Assembly: GCF_016888335.1 (NCBI RefSeq)
Contig: NZ_JAFEJG010000004.1
Location: 2,590,930 to 2,654,929 of the forward strand
Direction of reading: 5' to 3'
Length of the DNA stretch: 64,000 bases
Source: Janibacter endophyticus
GTDB taxonomy: Bacteria > Actinomycetota > Actinomycetes > Actinomycetales > Dermatophilaceae
In this document: piece after piece, positions 34,353 through 42,064 of the stretch
Layout: the number at the start of each line of letters is the position of its first letter
How positions within the stretch are numbered: position 1 is the first letter of the stretch
The notes under the pieces: model-generated
The model's input: only the letters and a program-made list of their open reading frames with translations
Told to the model about the DNA's origin: nothing
Databases searched by the model: none
Position numbers and translations under genes: made by a program

Positions 34353-34391
34353 CGAAGGGGGGATGCCGGGTCGGCCGGCATCCCCCCTTCG
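34353..34391. terminator. Strong bidirectional terminator hairpin
   Basis: A perfect 17-bp stem starting CGAAGGGGGGATGCCGG, with a 5-nt loop (GTCGG), between the convergent kinase fusion and the aldo/keto reductase. The outer base pairs are the dispersed octamer in inverted orientation. Confidence 0.85.
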
Positions 34392-34407
34392 CGCTGGGTC
34401 GGGTGGG

Positions 34408-35274
34408 TCAGTCCGTGCGGGCGCCGTTGTCGAAGGTGGCCGGGTCGGGGCCGACGCGGCCGTCGGGGCCGCGGTCGAGCTTCTCGATGGCCTTGAGGTC
34501 GTCGTCGTCGAGGGTGAGGTCCTTCGCCGCGAAGTTCTCCGCGATGCGCGTGGGGGTGACCGACTTCGGGATGACGACGTTCCCGATGGCGAGGTGCCAG
34601 GCGATGACGACCTGCGCGGGGGTCGCGTCGTGCTTGCGGGCGATCTCGCCGATGACCTCGTCGTCGAGGACGGTGCCGCTCTGGCCGCCGATCGGGCTCC
34701 ACGCCTGCGTCGCGATGTTGTGCTCGTCGTGGAACTCGCGGAGCTCGCGCTGCTGCATGTAGGGGTGCAGCTCGACCTGGTTGATGGCGGGCATGATCCC
34801 GACCATGTCGTAGGTGCGCTGCAGCTGGTCAACGCCGAAGTTGCACACGCCCACCGCCTTGGTCAGGCCCTCCTCGCGGACCTCGAGCATCGAGCGCCAG
34901 GTCTCCACGTAGCGGTCGGCCGACGGGACGGGCCAGTGGATGAGGTAGAGGTCGAGCTGCTGGAGGCCGAGGCGCTCGAGAGAGGCGCGAAGGGCGGTCC
35001 GCACCCGGTCGACGTCGCCGTGGTCGTCGTTCCACAGCTTGGTCGTGACGAAGATGTCCTCGCGCGGGTAGGGCGCGTGGGCCAGCGCCGCGCCCACGCC
35101 CTCCTCGTTGCCGTAGATCCGGGCAGTGTCGAGGTGGCGGTAGCCGGCCCCGAGGGCGTTGGCGACCGCCGCCTCGACGTCGTCCGCCGGGACCTGGAAG
35201 ACACCGAAGCCGAGCTGCGGGATCTCCACGCCGCCGGACGACCGGTCAAGAGTCACGTTCTGCACGTCAGCCAT
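34408..35274 (-). CDS. Aldo/keto reductase
   Basis: 288-residue NADPH-dependent carbonyl reductase with an (alpha/beta)8 barrel. The catalytic tetrad is visible: Asp and Tyr in DTARIYGNE, Lys in VTTKLW and His in YLIHWP. Cofactor contacts are likely in [14 protein letters not shown]. Similar to the 2,5-diketo-D-gluconate reductase group, but the substrate is not predictable. TAGGGT lies 7 nt before the ATG. Confidence 0.9.
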   Translation of the reverse strand: MADVQNVTLDRSSGGVEIPQLGFGVFQVPADDVEAAVANALGAGYRHLDTARIYGNEEGVGAALAHAPYPREDIFVTTKLWNDDHGDVDRVRTALRASLERLGLQQLDLYLIHWPVPSADRYVETWRSMLEVREEGLTKAVGVCNFGVDQLQRTYDMVGIMPAINQVELHPYMQQRELREFHDEHNIATQAWSPIGGQSGTVLDDEVIGEIARKHDATPAQVVIAWHLAIGNVVIPKSVTPTRIAENFAAKDLTLDDDDLKAIEKLDRGPDGRVGPDPATFDNGARTD

Positions 35275-35281
35275 GTCCCCG

Positions 35282-35287
35282 ACCCTA
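35282..35287 (-). promoter_or_regulatory. -10 box TAGGGT of the aldo/keto reductase
   Basis: TAGGGT on the minus strand, 7 nt before ATG 35274. Confidence 0.55.
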
Positions 35288-35389
35288 CGACCTGCAGTCC
35301 CTCCAGGCCGCTCGGCGCAGACCCCGACCTGTGGCCAGACCCACGCCCGCCGGACGCGGACGCCCGCTGAAGCCGACTCCTTCGCCCGC

Positions 35390-35395
35390 TAGGCT
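35390..35395 (+). promoter_or_regulatory. -10 box TAGGCT, leaderless promoter of the carboxylase alpha gene
   Basis: TAGGCT is 7 nt before ATG 35403, the same arrangement as at accD. Confidence 0.6.
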
Positions 35396-35402
35396 CCGGA
35401 GC

Positions 35403-37172
35403 ATGGCCATCAGCAAAGTCCTCATCGCCAACCGTGGCGAGATCGCCGTCCGTATCGCCCGCGCCTGCAAGGACCACGGCATCGGCTCCGTCGCCGTCTA
35501 CGCCGACCCCGACCGCGAGGCCCTGCACGTCAAGGTCGCCGACGAGGCGTACGCCCTCGGCGGCAGCACGCCCGGCGACTCGTACCTGATGCAGGACAAG
35601 CTGATCGAGGTCGCCCAGGAGACGGGCGCCGACGCCGTCCACCCCGGCTACGGCTTCCTCGCCGAGAACGCCGACTTCGCGCAGAAGGTCATCGATGCCG
35701 GCCTCGTGTGGATCGGTCCCGGCCCCGAGGCCATCGACGCCCTCGGTGACAAGGCCAAGGCCAAGCACATCGCCGTCAAGGCGGATGCCCCCCTCGCGCC
35801 GGGGACGAAGGACCCGGTCAAGGACGCCGACGAGATCGTCGCCCTGGCGCAGGAGTACGGTCTGCCGATCGCCATCAAGGCGGTCTACGGCGGCGGCGGT
35901 CGCGGCCTCAAGGTCGCCCACACGCTGGAGGAGATCCCCGAGCTCTTCGACTCGGCCGTCCGCGAGGCTGTCACCGCCTTCGGGCGCGGCGAGTGCCTCG
36001 TCGAGAAGTTCCTCGACAGCCCGCGCCATGTCGAGACCCAGTGCCTCGCCGACCAGCACGGCAACGTCGTCGTCGTCTCGACCCGTGACTGCTCGCTGCA
36101 GCGCCGCAACCAGAAGCTCGTCGAGGAGGCACCGGCCCCCTTCCTCACCGAGGAGCAGCACGACGAGCTCGTCCGCGCCTCGAAGGCCATCCTCAAGGAG
36201 GCCGGCTACGTGGGCGCCGGCACCTGCGAGTACCTCGTCGCGAAGGACGGCACGATCTCCTTCCTCGAGGTCAACACCCGCCTCCAGGTCGAGCACCCCG
36301 TCACCGAGGAGGTCACCGGCATCGACCTCGTCCGCGAGCAGTTCCGGATCGCCGACGGCGAGGCGCTCTCGTTCGACGACCCGGTCCCGCACGCGCACTC
36401 CTTCGAGTTCCGGATCAACGGCGAGGACGCCGGGCGCGGCTTCATGCCGGCTCCCGGCACCGTGTCGACGATGAAGGTCCCCTCGGGGCCCGGCGTGCGC
36501 TGGGACGCCGGCATCGTGGAGGGCGACACCGTCGCGGGGGCGTTCGACTCGATGATCGCCAAGCTCATCGTCACCGGCCGGACGCGCGCGGAGGCGCTCG
36601 AGCGCTCGCGCCGCGTCCTCGACGAGATCGTCGTCGACGGCATGCCGACGGTCATCCCCTTCCACCAGAAGATCGTCAACGACCCGGCGTTCGCCCCGGC
36701 GGACCCGGACGCGCCCTTCACGGTCCACACCCGCTGGATCGAGACCGAGATGACCAACGACATCGAGGCCTACTCCGGTGACGTCGCCGAGGGCGACGAG
36801 GCCGGCGAGCGTCAGAAGATCACCGTCGAGGTCGGCGGCAAGCGTCTCGACGTCGTCCTGCCCGCCGGGATCGCCCTGGGCGGCGGCGGCACGGCCAAGA
36901 AGAAGGCCCCGAAGCGCAGTGCCGGCAAGGGTGGCGGCACCGCCGCGTCCGGCGACTCCCTCACCGCGCCCATGCAGGGCACGATCGTCAAGGTCGCCGT
37001 CGAGGAGGGCCAGGAGGTCGCCGAGGGTGACCTCGTCCTCGTGCTCGAGGCGATGAAGATGGAGCAGCCGCTCAACGCGCACAAGGCCGGCGTGATCACC
37101 GGTCTGTCCGCCGAGCAGGGCGCGACCGTGAGCAACGGTGCCGTCCTCTGCGAGATCAAGGACGCCGAGTAG
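35403..37172 (+). CDS. accA: Acyl-CoA carboxylase alpha subunit (biotin carboxylase plus biotin carrier)
   Basis: 589 residues. The biotin carboxylase domain (residues 1-450) has [14 protein letters not shown], the ATP-grasp loop [12 protein letters not shown], and [19 protein letters not shown] linker rich in Lys, Gly and Ala leads to the C-terminal biotinyl domain with the biotin Lys in [11 protein letters not shown]. It carboxylates its own biotin with ATP and bicarbonate. It is the only biotin-carrying subunit in the window and could serve both carboxyltransferases (14933 and 23143), as shared alpha subunits do in other actinobacteria. The start is set by TAGGCT at 7 nt. Confidence 0.93.
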   Translation: MAISKVLIANRGEIAVRIARACKDHGIGSVAVYADPDREALHVKVADEAYALGGSTPGDSYLMQDKLIEVAQETGADAVHPGYGFLAENADFAQKVIDAGLVWIGPGPEAIDALGDKAKAKHIAVKADAPLAPGTKDPVKDADEIVALAQEYGLPIAIKAVYGGGGRGLKVAHTLEEIPELFDSAVREAVTAFGRGECLVEKFLDSPRHVETQCLADQHGNVVVVSTRDCSLQRRNQKLVEEAPAPFLTEEQHDELVRASKAILKEAGYVGAGTCEYLVAKDGTISFLEVNTRLQVEHPVTEEVTGIDLVREQFRIADGEALSFDDPVPHAHSFEFRINGEDAGRGFMPAPGTVSTMKVPSGPGVRWDAGIVEGDTVAGAFDSMIAKLIVTGRTRAEALERSRRVLDEIVVDGMPTVIPFHQKIVNDPAFAPADPDAPFTVHTRWIETEMTNDIEAYSGDVAEGDEAGERQKITVEVGGKRLDVVLPAGIALGGGGTAKKKAPKRSAGKGGGTAASGDSLTAPMQGTIVKVAVEEGQEVAEGDLVLVLEAMKMEQPLNAHKAGVITGLSAEQGATVSNGAVLCEIKDAE

Positions 37173-37175
37173 GGT
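37170..37175 (+). promoter_or_regulatory. -10 box TAGGGT overlapping the accA stop codon
   Basis: TAGGGT begins with the accA stop TAG and lies 8 nt before ATG 37184. Confidence 0.45.
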
Positions 37176-37183
37176 CCATCCTC

Positions 37184-39202
37184 ATGAGCGACGATCAGGC
37201 CCGGGGCGCACGCCCCGGGCCTGATCCCTCTGCCGGGGGGACCCGGGCCTGGCTGATCATCTCGGTCCTCGCGCTGTGCGGCACGATCGTCTCGCTGCAG
37301 CAGACGATGCTGCTCCCCCTCCTGCCCGAGCTGCCGCAGCTCGTCGGCACCTCCGTCGGGGGCGCGTCGTGGATGGTCACCGCGACCCTGCTCGCCGGGG
37401 CGGTCGCCACCCCGGTCGTCTCGCGGATGGCCGACATGTACGGCAAGCGCCGCGTCATGCTGCTCATGCTCGTGGTCGTCGCGACGGGCAGCCTCGTCGG
37501 CGGCGTCTCCGACACCCTGCCGCTGCTCATCCTCGCGCGCCTGCTCCAGGGCTCCGGCATGGCGATCGTGCCCATCGGCATCGCGATGATGCGCGACGAG
37601 CTGCCGAGCGACAAGGTGCCGCTGGCCGTCGCGATCATGAGCGCCACCCTGGCCATCGGCGCAGGGGTCGGGCTCCCGATGGGCGGCCTGCTCGCCGAGC
37701 ACCTCGACTGGCATGCGATCTTCTGGCTGCCGGGCGTGCTCGCCGTCGGCATGGCCGCCGCCGTCCGGCTCGTCGTGCGTGAGTCCCCGATGCGGACCGC
37801 GGGTACCTTCGACGTCCTCGGGGCGGTCCTGCTGAGCATCGCCCTCACCCTGCTGCTCGTCGCGGTCTCGCAGGGGACCCAGTGGGGCTGGGCCGACCTG
37901 CGGACCGTCGCCGCCGTCTCCACGGGCATCGCGATCCTGCTCGTGTGGGTGCCGCTGGAGCGTCGCGTCCCCAACCCGCTCGTCGACCTGCGCACCGCGA
38001 TGGACCCGCCGGTCCTGCTCGCCAACGTCGTCTCGCTGCTCATGGGCTTCGGCATGTTCGTCAACATGCTCGTCACGACGCAGCAGCTGCAGGCCCCGGT
38101 GGAGACCGGCTACGGGCTGGGCCAGGGGCTGATGGAGAGCGGCCTGTGGATGGCGCCGGGGGCGATCGCCTTCGGCTTCATGGCACCGGTCTCGGCGGCC
38201 ATCACGCGGCGCTGGGGCACACCGACAGCGCTGGTCGCCGGCGGCCTGATCATGGCGGGCACCTACGCCGCCCGCGTCTTCCTCAGCGACAACCTCGCCC
38301 AGGTGGTGCTCGGCTCGATCGTCGTCTCGGTCGGCACGGCGGTGGCCTACTCCGCGCTGCCGACGCTCATCATGCAGGTCGTCCCGGCGACCGAGTCGGC
38401 CGCGGCCAACGGGCTCAACACGCTGCTGCGCTCCGCGGGCACCTCGGTCGGCAGCGCGCTCGTGACGGCGGTCTTTGCGGCGAGCACAGTGCGTCTCGGC
38501 GAGCAGCTGGCTCCGTCACCGCAGGCCCTCACCGCCGCCTTCTGGCTCGCCACCGGCGCCGCGCTCCTCGCGGTCGTGGCCGCGCTCCCGCTGACCCGCA
38601 TCCCGCGCCTCTCGCCGGCGCGGGCGGTCCCGATGCAGACCCTCGAGCAGGTGGCGAAGGGCGAGGTGCGCAGCGCGGACGGGCGACCGGTGCCTCACGC
38701 GGTCGTCACCGTCATCGGGGCGATGGGCGAGCACGTCGACTGGGGCCGGACCGACAGCACCGGGACCTACTCGGTCGGTCTGGCGGGCCCGGGCAACTAC
38801 CTCTTTGTCGTCTCGGCACCAGGGTGGGGCCCGGCCGCGGTGCGATCTGAGGTCGGGGCGGAGCAGCGAGCCCCGGTGGTCATCCTGGGGCAGCCGGTTG
38901 TCGTCTCGGGCCAGGTGCTGCTCGCCGACGGGTCGAGGAGGGAGGACGTCTCGGTCGTCCTCACCCGGACCGAGGGCGGGGCCGCCGGCCTGACCCGGAC
39001 GGACTCGCTCGGCCTCTACGCGATCCCGCTCGTGGGCGTCGGCCAGTACGTCCTCACCGCGGTCGACCGGACGACCAACGACGTGGCCACCGCTGCGCTG
39101 TCGGCCGACGGCCGGGCTCAGCGGGTCGATCTGCGGCTCGCGCCCTCGCCCACGGCGCGGACGAAGGTCCCCGATCAGCTGGGCAGCCTGCCCTCACCCT
39201 GA
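37184..39202 (+). CDS. MFS drug exporter (DHA2 type) with two C-terminal carboxypeptidase-regulatory-like domains
   Basis: 672 residues. Residues 20-485 form an EmrB/QacA-type transporter with about 14 helices, including GKRRVMLLML in loop 2-3 (motif A) and ARLLQGSGMAIVPIGI. The last ~180 residues hold two tandem beta-sandwich domains starting GEVRSADGRPVPHAVVTV and GQVLLADGSRREDVSVVL, each with the GxTDSxGxYxxxL core of CarboxypepD_reg domains. Such tails occur in some actinobacterial exporters, and their role is unknown. Codons 4-14 lie in a perfect 16-bp inverted repeat. The 3' end overlaps the convergent small gene by 28 bp. Confidence 0.87.
   Translation: MSDDQARGARPGPDPSAGGTRAWLIISVLALCGTIVSLQQTMLLPLLPELPQLVGTSVGGASWMVTATLLAGAVATPVVSRMADMYGKRRVMLLMLVVVATGSLVGGVSDTLPLLILARLLQGSGMAIVPIGIAMMRDELPSDKVPLAVAIMSATLAIGAGVGLPMGGLLAEHLDWHAIFWLPGVLAVGMAAAVRLVVRESPMRTAGTFDVLGAVLLSIALTLLLVAVSQGTQWGWADLRTVAAVSTGIAILLVWVPLERRVPNPLVDLRTAMDPPVLLANVVSLLMGFGMFVNMLVTTQQLQAPVETGYGLGQGLMESGLWMAPGAIAFGFMAPVSAAITRRWGTPTALVAGGLIMAGTYAARVFLSDNLAQVVLGSIVVSVGTAVAYSALPTLIMQVVPATESAAANGLNTLLRSAGTSVGSALVTAVFAASTVRLGEQLAPSPQALTAAFWLATGAALLAVVAALPLTRIPRLSPARAVPMQTLEQVAKGEVRSADGRPVPHAVVTVIGAMGEHVDWGRTDSTGTYSVGLAGPGNYLFVVSAPGWGPAAVRSEVGAEQRAPVVILGQPVVVSGQVLLADGSRREDVSVVLTRTEGGAAGLTRTDSLGLYAIPLVGVGQYVLTAVDRTTNDVATAALSADGRAQRVDLRLAPSPTARTKVPDQLGSLPSP
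37193..37226 (+). promoter_or_regulatory. Perfect 16-bp hairpin at codons 4-14 of the MFS gene
   Basis: GATCAGGCCCGGGGCG and CGCCCCGGGCCTGATC are separated by CA. The hairpin begins 9 nt after the start of the ATG. It is either a terminator for accA embedded in the next gene or a 5' structure affecting expression of the exporter. Confidence 0.6.
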
Positions 39203-39648
39203 GGCGCCTCCGCGGGGCGCGTCTGCGGGTCGGCGTCCGGTGCGGGCACGGGGTCCGGTGACGGCCCGGGGGCCGGCGCGGGCGAAGGGGCAGGGGTCGT
39301 CTCGGGCTCGGGGGTCGGCTGGCCGGGGGTCTCCTGCGGTGCACCGCCAGGCGTCTCCCCCGGGGTCGCGGGGCCGTCCGGGTCCTGCGGCTGCGGGTCT
39401 TGCGGCGCGGGCGCCGGGCTCGGCGCGGGGGTCTCGTCGGCCGAGCTGTCCTCCGGCAGGCCGAGCTGCTTCTCCACGAAGTCCCCGCCCGCCTCGATCA
39501 CCGAGTCGAAGCGACCGCTGGTGCGCCGGCTGATGGCGTCCTCGACCGTGTCGATGGCGCTGCGGGCGTGCTCGGGGTTGTCTCGCGCCATGTCACGCGC
39601 CGTGTCGGCGATCTCGCCGCCGCTGATCCGCTGCGGGTCGTTGCTCAT
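39175..39648 (-). CDS. Small acidic Pro-rich protein, Rv0909/MT0933 antitoxin-like N-terminus
   Basis: 157 residues. The N-terminal ~65 residues (ADTARDMARDNPEHARSAID, then RFDSVIEAGGDFVEKQLG) resemble the short repetitive Rv0909-type antitoxin domain; similarity was judged by eye and is weak. The rest is a Pro/Ala/Glu/Asp-rich tail with several repeats of PAPSPAPAP and is probably unstructured. GAGGAGG precedes the ATG. No toxin partner is adjacent, so a toxin-antitoxin role is not supported. The end overlaps the MFS gene by 28 bp. Confidence 0.6.
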   Translation of the reverse strand: MSNDPQRISGGEIADTARDMARDNPEHARSAIDTVEDAISRRTSGRFDSVIEAGGDFVEKQLGLPEDSSADETPAPSPAPAPQDPQPQDPDGPATPGETPGGAPQETPGQPTPEPETTPAPSPAPAPGPSPDPVPAPDADPQTRPAEAPQGEGRLPS

Positions 39649-39737
39649 GCCGGGTCCTCCTCGCTCGCGCCGGGCCGTGCACCCGGCTCGTTGATGCTAG
39701 GCGAGCAAGCGGCCCGGCAGGACGGGGGCGAAGGGGG

Positions 39738-41147
39738 TCAGACGTCGCCCTCGGTGGGGTGGAGCCTGCGGGCCGCCTCGGCGAGGGTGCCGGTGAGGGA
39801 GGGGTAGACGGTGAAGGTCGAGGCGACCTGGTCGACGCTCAGCCTGTTCTGCACCGCGAGCGCGACGGGGAAGATCAGCTCGGAGGCCCGCGGCGCGACG
39901 ACGACTCCGCCGAGCACCGTGCCGACCCCGCGCGAGGCGAAGAGCTTGACGAAGCCCTCCTGGATGCCGAGCATCTTGGCCCGCGGGTTGCGGGCCAGCG
40001 GCATCGTCACGGCCTCGACGTCCTCGGCCTCGGCAGCCTGGGCGGCGGTCATGCCGACGGTGGCGATCTCGGGGTCGGTGAAGACGTTGGCGCTCACGGC
40101 ACCGAGGCGCAGGGGCGCCACGGCGTCGCCGAGGGCGTGCGACATGGCGATCCGTCCCTGCATCGCCGCCACCGAGGCGAGCGCGAAGACGCCGGTGCAG
40201 TCGCCGGCGGCGTAGACGCCACGGACGGAGGTCCGGGAGACCCGGTCGACGACGATGTGCCCGGACTCGCTGAGCTCGACACCGGCCTCCTCGAGACCGA
40301 GGTCGGAGGTCTGCGGGACGGCACCGACGGCGATGAGGACGTGGCTGCCCTCCACCTCGCGCCCGTCGGTGAGCCGGACGACCACGCCCTCGCCCCGACG
40401 CTGCGCGGACTCCATCCGGGAGCGGTTGAGCACCTCCATGCCGCGGCGGCGGAAGACGTCCTCGATGACGGCGGCGGCGTCCTGGTCCTCGCCGGGTAGG
40501 ACGAGGTCGCGGGACGAGACGAGGGTGACCCGGGTGCCGAGCCCGAGGAAGCCCTGCGCGAGCTCGGCGCCGGTGACACCGGAGCCGACGACGACGAGGT
40601 GCTCGGGGATGTCGGTGAGGCCGTAGATCTGCTGCCAGGTGAGGATCCGCTCGCCGTCGGGCTGCGCGGTCGGCAGGACCCGAGGGGTGGCGCCTGTGGC
40701 GACGAGGACGACATCGGCCTGCAGGGTCTCCTCGCCCCCTTCGCCCGTCGTGACGACGGTCCCGGGGCCGGAGAGCCGACCCGTCCCCTGGATCACCCGG
40801 ACGCCGACCTCGGCGAGCCGGGCACCGATGTCCTCGGACTGGGCGGCGGCGAGCTCGAGGACCCGCTGGTTGACCTCGGCGAGCCGCGCGACGACGTCGG
40901 TGACGGCGTCACCCTCACGGTCCTCGAGGTGCACGCCGAGCTCGGCCGCGGTCTCGAACTCCGACATGTAGTCGGCCGTCGCGATGAGCGTCTTGCTCGG
41001 CACGCAGTCGGTGAGGACCGCAGCGCCGCCGAGCCCGTCCCGGTCGACGACGGTGACCTGGGCGCCGAGGTGGGCGGCGACGAGCGCCGCCTCGTACCCG
41101 CCGGGGCCGCCGCCGATGATCACCACTGAGCTCTCGTGCGTACTCAC
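39738..41147 (-). CDS. lpdA: NAD(P)H-quinone dehydrogenase / dihydrolipoamide-dehydrogenase homologue
   Basis: 469-residue flavoprotein disulfide-reductase fold: VVIIGGGPGGYEAALVAAHLG (FAD), VVVGSGVTGAELAQGF (NAD) and VYAAGDCTGVFALASVA (FAD). The redox-active pair of true Lpd (CxxxxC) is reduced to one Cys in GGAAVLTDCVPSKTL, and the usual C-terminal His-Glu pair is not seen. This matches Mycobacterium tuberculosis LpdA (Rv3303c), a quinone reductase and not a lipoamide dehydrogenase. The start is the GTG at 41147. It is divergent from the PNP gene. Confidence 0.88.
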   Translation of the reverse strand: MSTHESSVVIIGGGPGGYEAALVAAHLGAQVTVVDRDGLGGAAVLTDCVPSKTLIATADYMSEFETAAELGVHLEDREGDAVTDVVARLAEVNQRVLELAAAQSEDIGARLAEVGVRVIQGTGRLSGPGTVVTTGEGGEETLQADVVLVATGATPRVLPTAQPDGERILTWQQIYGLTDIPEHLVVVGSGVTGAELAQGFLGLGTRVTLVSSRDLVLPGEDQDAAAVIEDVFRRRGMEVLNRSRMESAQRRGEGVVVRLTDGREVEGSHVLIAVGAVPQTSDLGLEEAGVELSESGHIVVDRVSRTSVRGVYAAGDCTGVFALASVAAMQGRIAMSHALGDAVAPLRLGAVSANVFTDPEIATVGMTAAQAAEAEDVEAVTMPLARNPRAKMLGIQEGFVKLFASRGVGTVLGGVVVAPRASELIFPVALAVQNRLSVDQVASTFTVYPSLTGTLAEAARRLHPTEGDV

Positions 41148-41201
41148 GCTCCTATCCAACCACCTGCGGCGCGACGCCCCGCCGCACACGCGGCACCGCG
41201 A

Positions 41202-41207
41202 TAGCCT
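41202..41207 (+). promoter_or_regulatory. -10 box TAGCCT, leaderless promoter of the PNP operon
   Basis: TAGCCT is 6 nt before GTG 41214. Confidence 0.6.
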
Positions 41208-41213
41208 GCCCCG

Positions 41214-42062
41214 GTGCACCACGACCCTGACGCCCTGAGCCTCGACGACCCCACGACCGACCCTCGCGAGGTCGCCCGCGCGGCCGCGGCAGTGATCGCC
41301 GAGCGGACCGGCGTCGAGCGCCACGACGTCGCACTCGTCCTTGGCTCCGGCTGGGGCGAGGCCGGCGACCTCGTCGGCGAGACGCTGACGACCATCGACA
41401 ACGAGGACGTCCCGGGCTTCGCCAAGGCAGCGGTCGTCGGGCACTCGGGGACGATGCGCTCGGTGGCGATCGGCGACACCGACCGGCGGGCCCTCGTCTA
41501 CGGGACCCGGACGCACTTCTACGAGGGCCGGGGCGTGCGCGCCGTCGTCCACGCGATCCGCACCGCGGCGGCGGCCGGCTGCTCCACCATCGTCCTCACC
41601 AACGGCTGCGGCGGGCTGCGCCCCGAGTGGGCGCCGGGCACCCCGGTGCTCATCAGCGACCACATCAACCTCACGGCGACCTCGCCGCTCGAGGGGGCGA
41701 CCTTCGTCGACCTCACCGACCTGTACTCGATCCGGCTGCGCGCGCTCGCCCGGGAGGTCGACCCGAGCCTGGACGAAGGGGTGTACGTCCAGTTCCGCGG
41801 TCCCCACTACGAGACCCCGGCGGAGGTCCGCATGGCCGGGATCCTCGGCGGCGACCTCGTCGGCATGTCCACGACGCTCGAGGCGATCGCTGCCCGCGAG
41901 GCCGGCCTCGAGGTCCTCGGCATCTCGCTCGTGACCAACGCCGCAGCGGGCGTCAGCGACGCTCCCCTGTCCCACGACGAGGTCGTCGAGGCCGGCCGAG
42001 ACGCCGCCGCCCGCTGCGGCCGACTGCTCGCCGACATCGTCGGCCGCCTCTGCGGAGCGTGA
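41214..42062 (+). CDS. Purine-nucleoside phosphorylase
   Basis: Trimeric-type PNP of 282 residues that splits inosine, guanosine and their deoxy forms with phosphate. LVLGSGWGEAG and VVGHSGTMR bind phosphate, YGTRTHFYEGRGVRAVVHAI is the signature, FRGPHYETPAEVRM carries the conserved Glu, and LVTNAAAGV holds the base-binding Asn. It heads an operon with the sugar-phosphate mutase (2-bp gap), the uridine-kinase-like gene and probably deoC. The GTG start is set by the -10 box 6 nt upstream. Confidence 0.92.
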   Translation: MHHDPDALSLDDPTTDPREVARAAAAVIAERTGVERHDVALVLGSGWGEAGDLVGETLTTIDNEDVPGFAKAAVVGHSGTMRSVAIGDTDRRALVYGTRTHFYEGRGVRAVVHAIRTAAAAGCSTIVLTNGCGGLRPEWAPGTPVLISDHINLTATSPLEGATFVDLTDLYSIRLRALAREVDPSLDEGVYVQFRGPHYETPAEVRMAGILGGDLVGMSTTLEAIAAREAGLEVLGISLVTNAAAGVSDAPLSHDEVVEAGRDAAARCGRLLADIVGRLCGA

Positions 42063-42064
42063 CG

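Noticed and set aside
39175-39648. A toxin-antitoxin pair around the Rv0909-like small protein
   Set aside because: The neighbours are an exporter and LpdA; no toxin-like gene is adjacent, and the antitoxin resemblance is weak.
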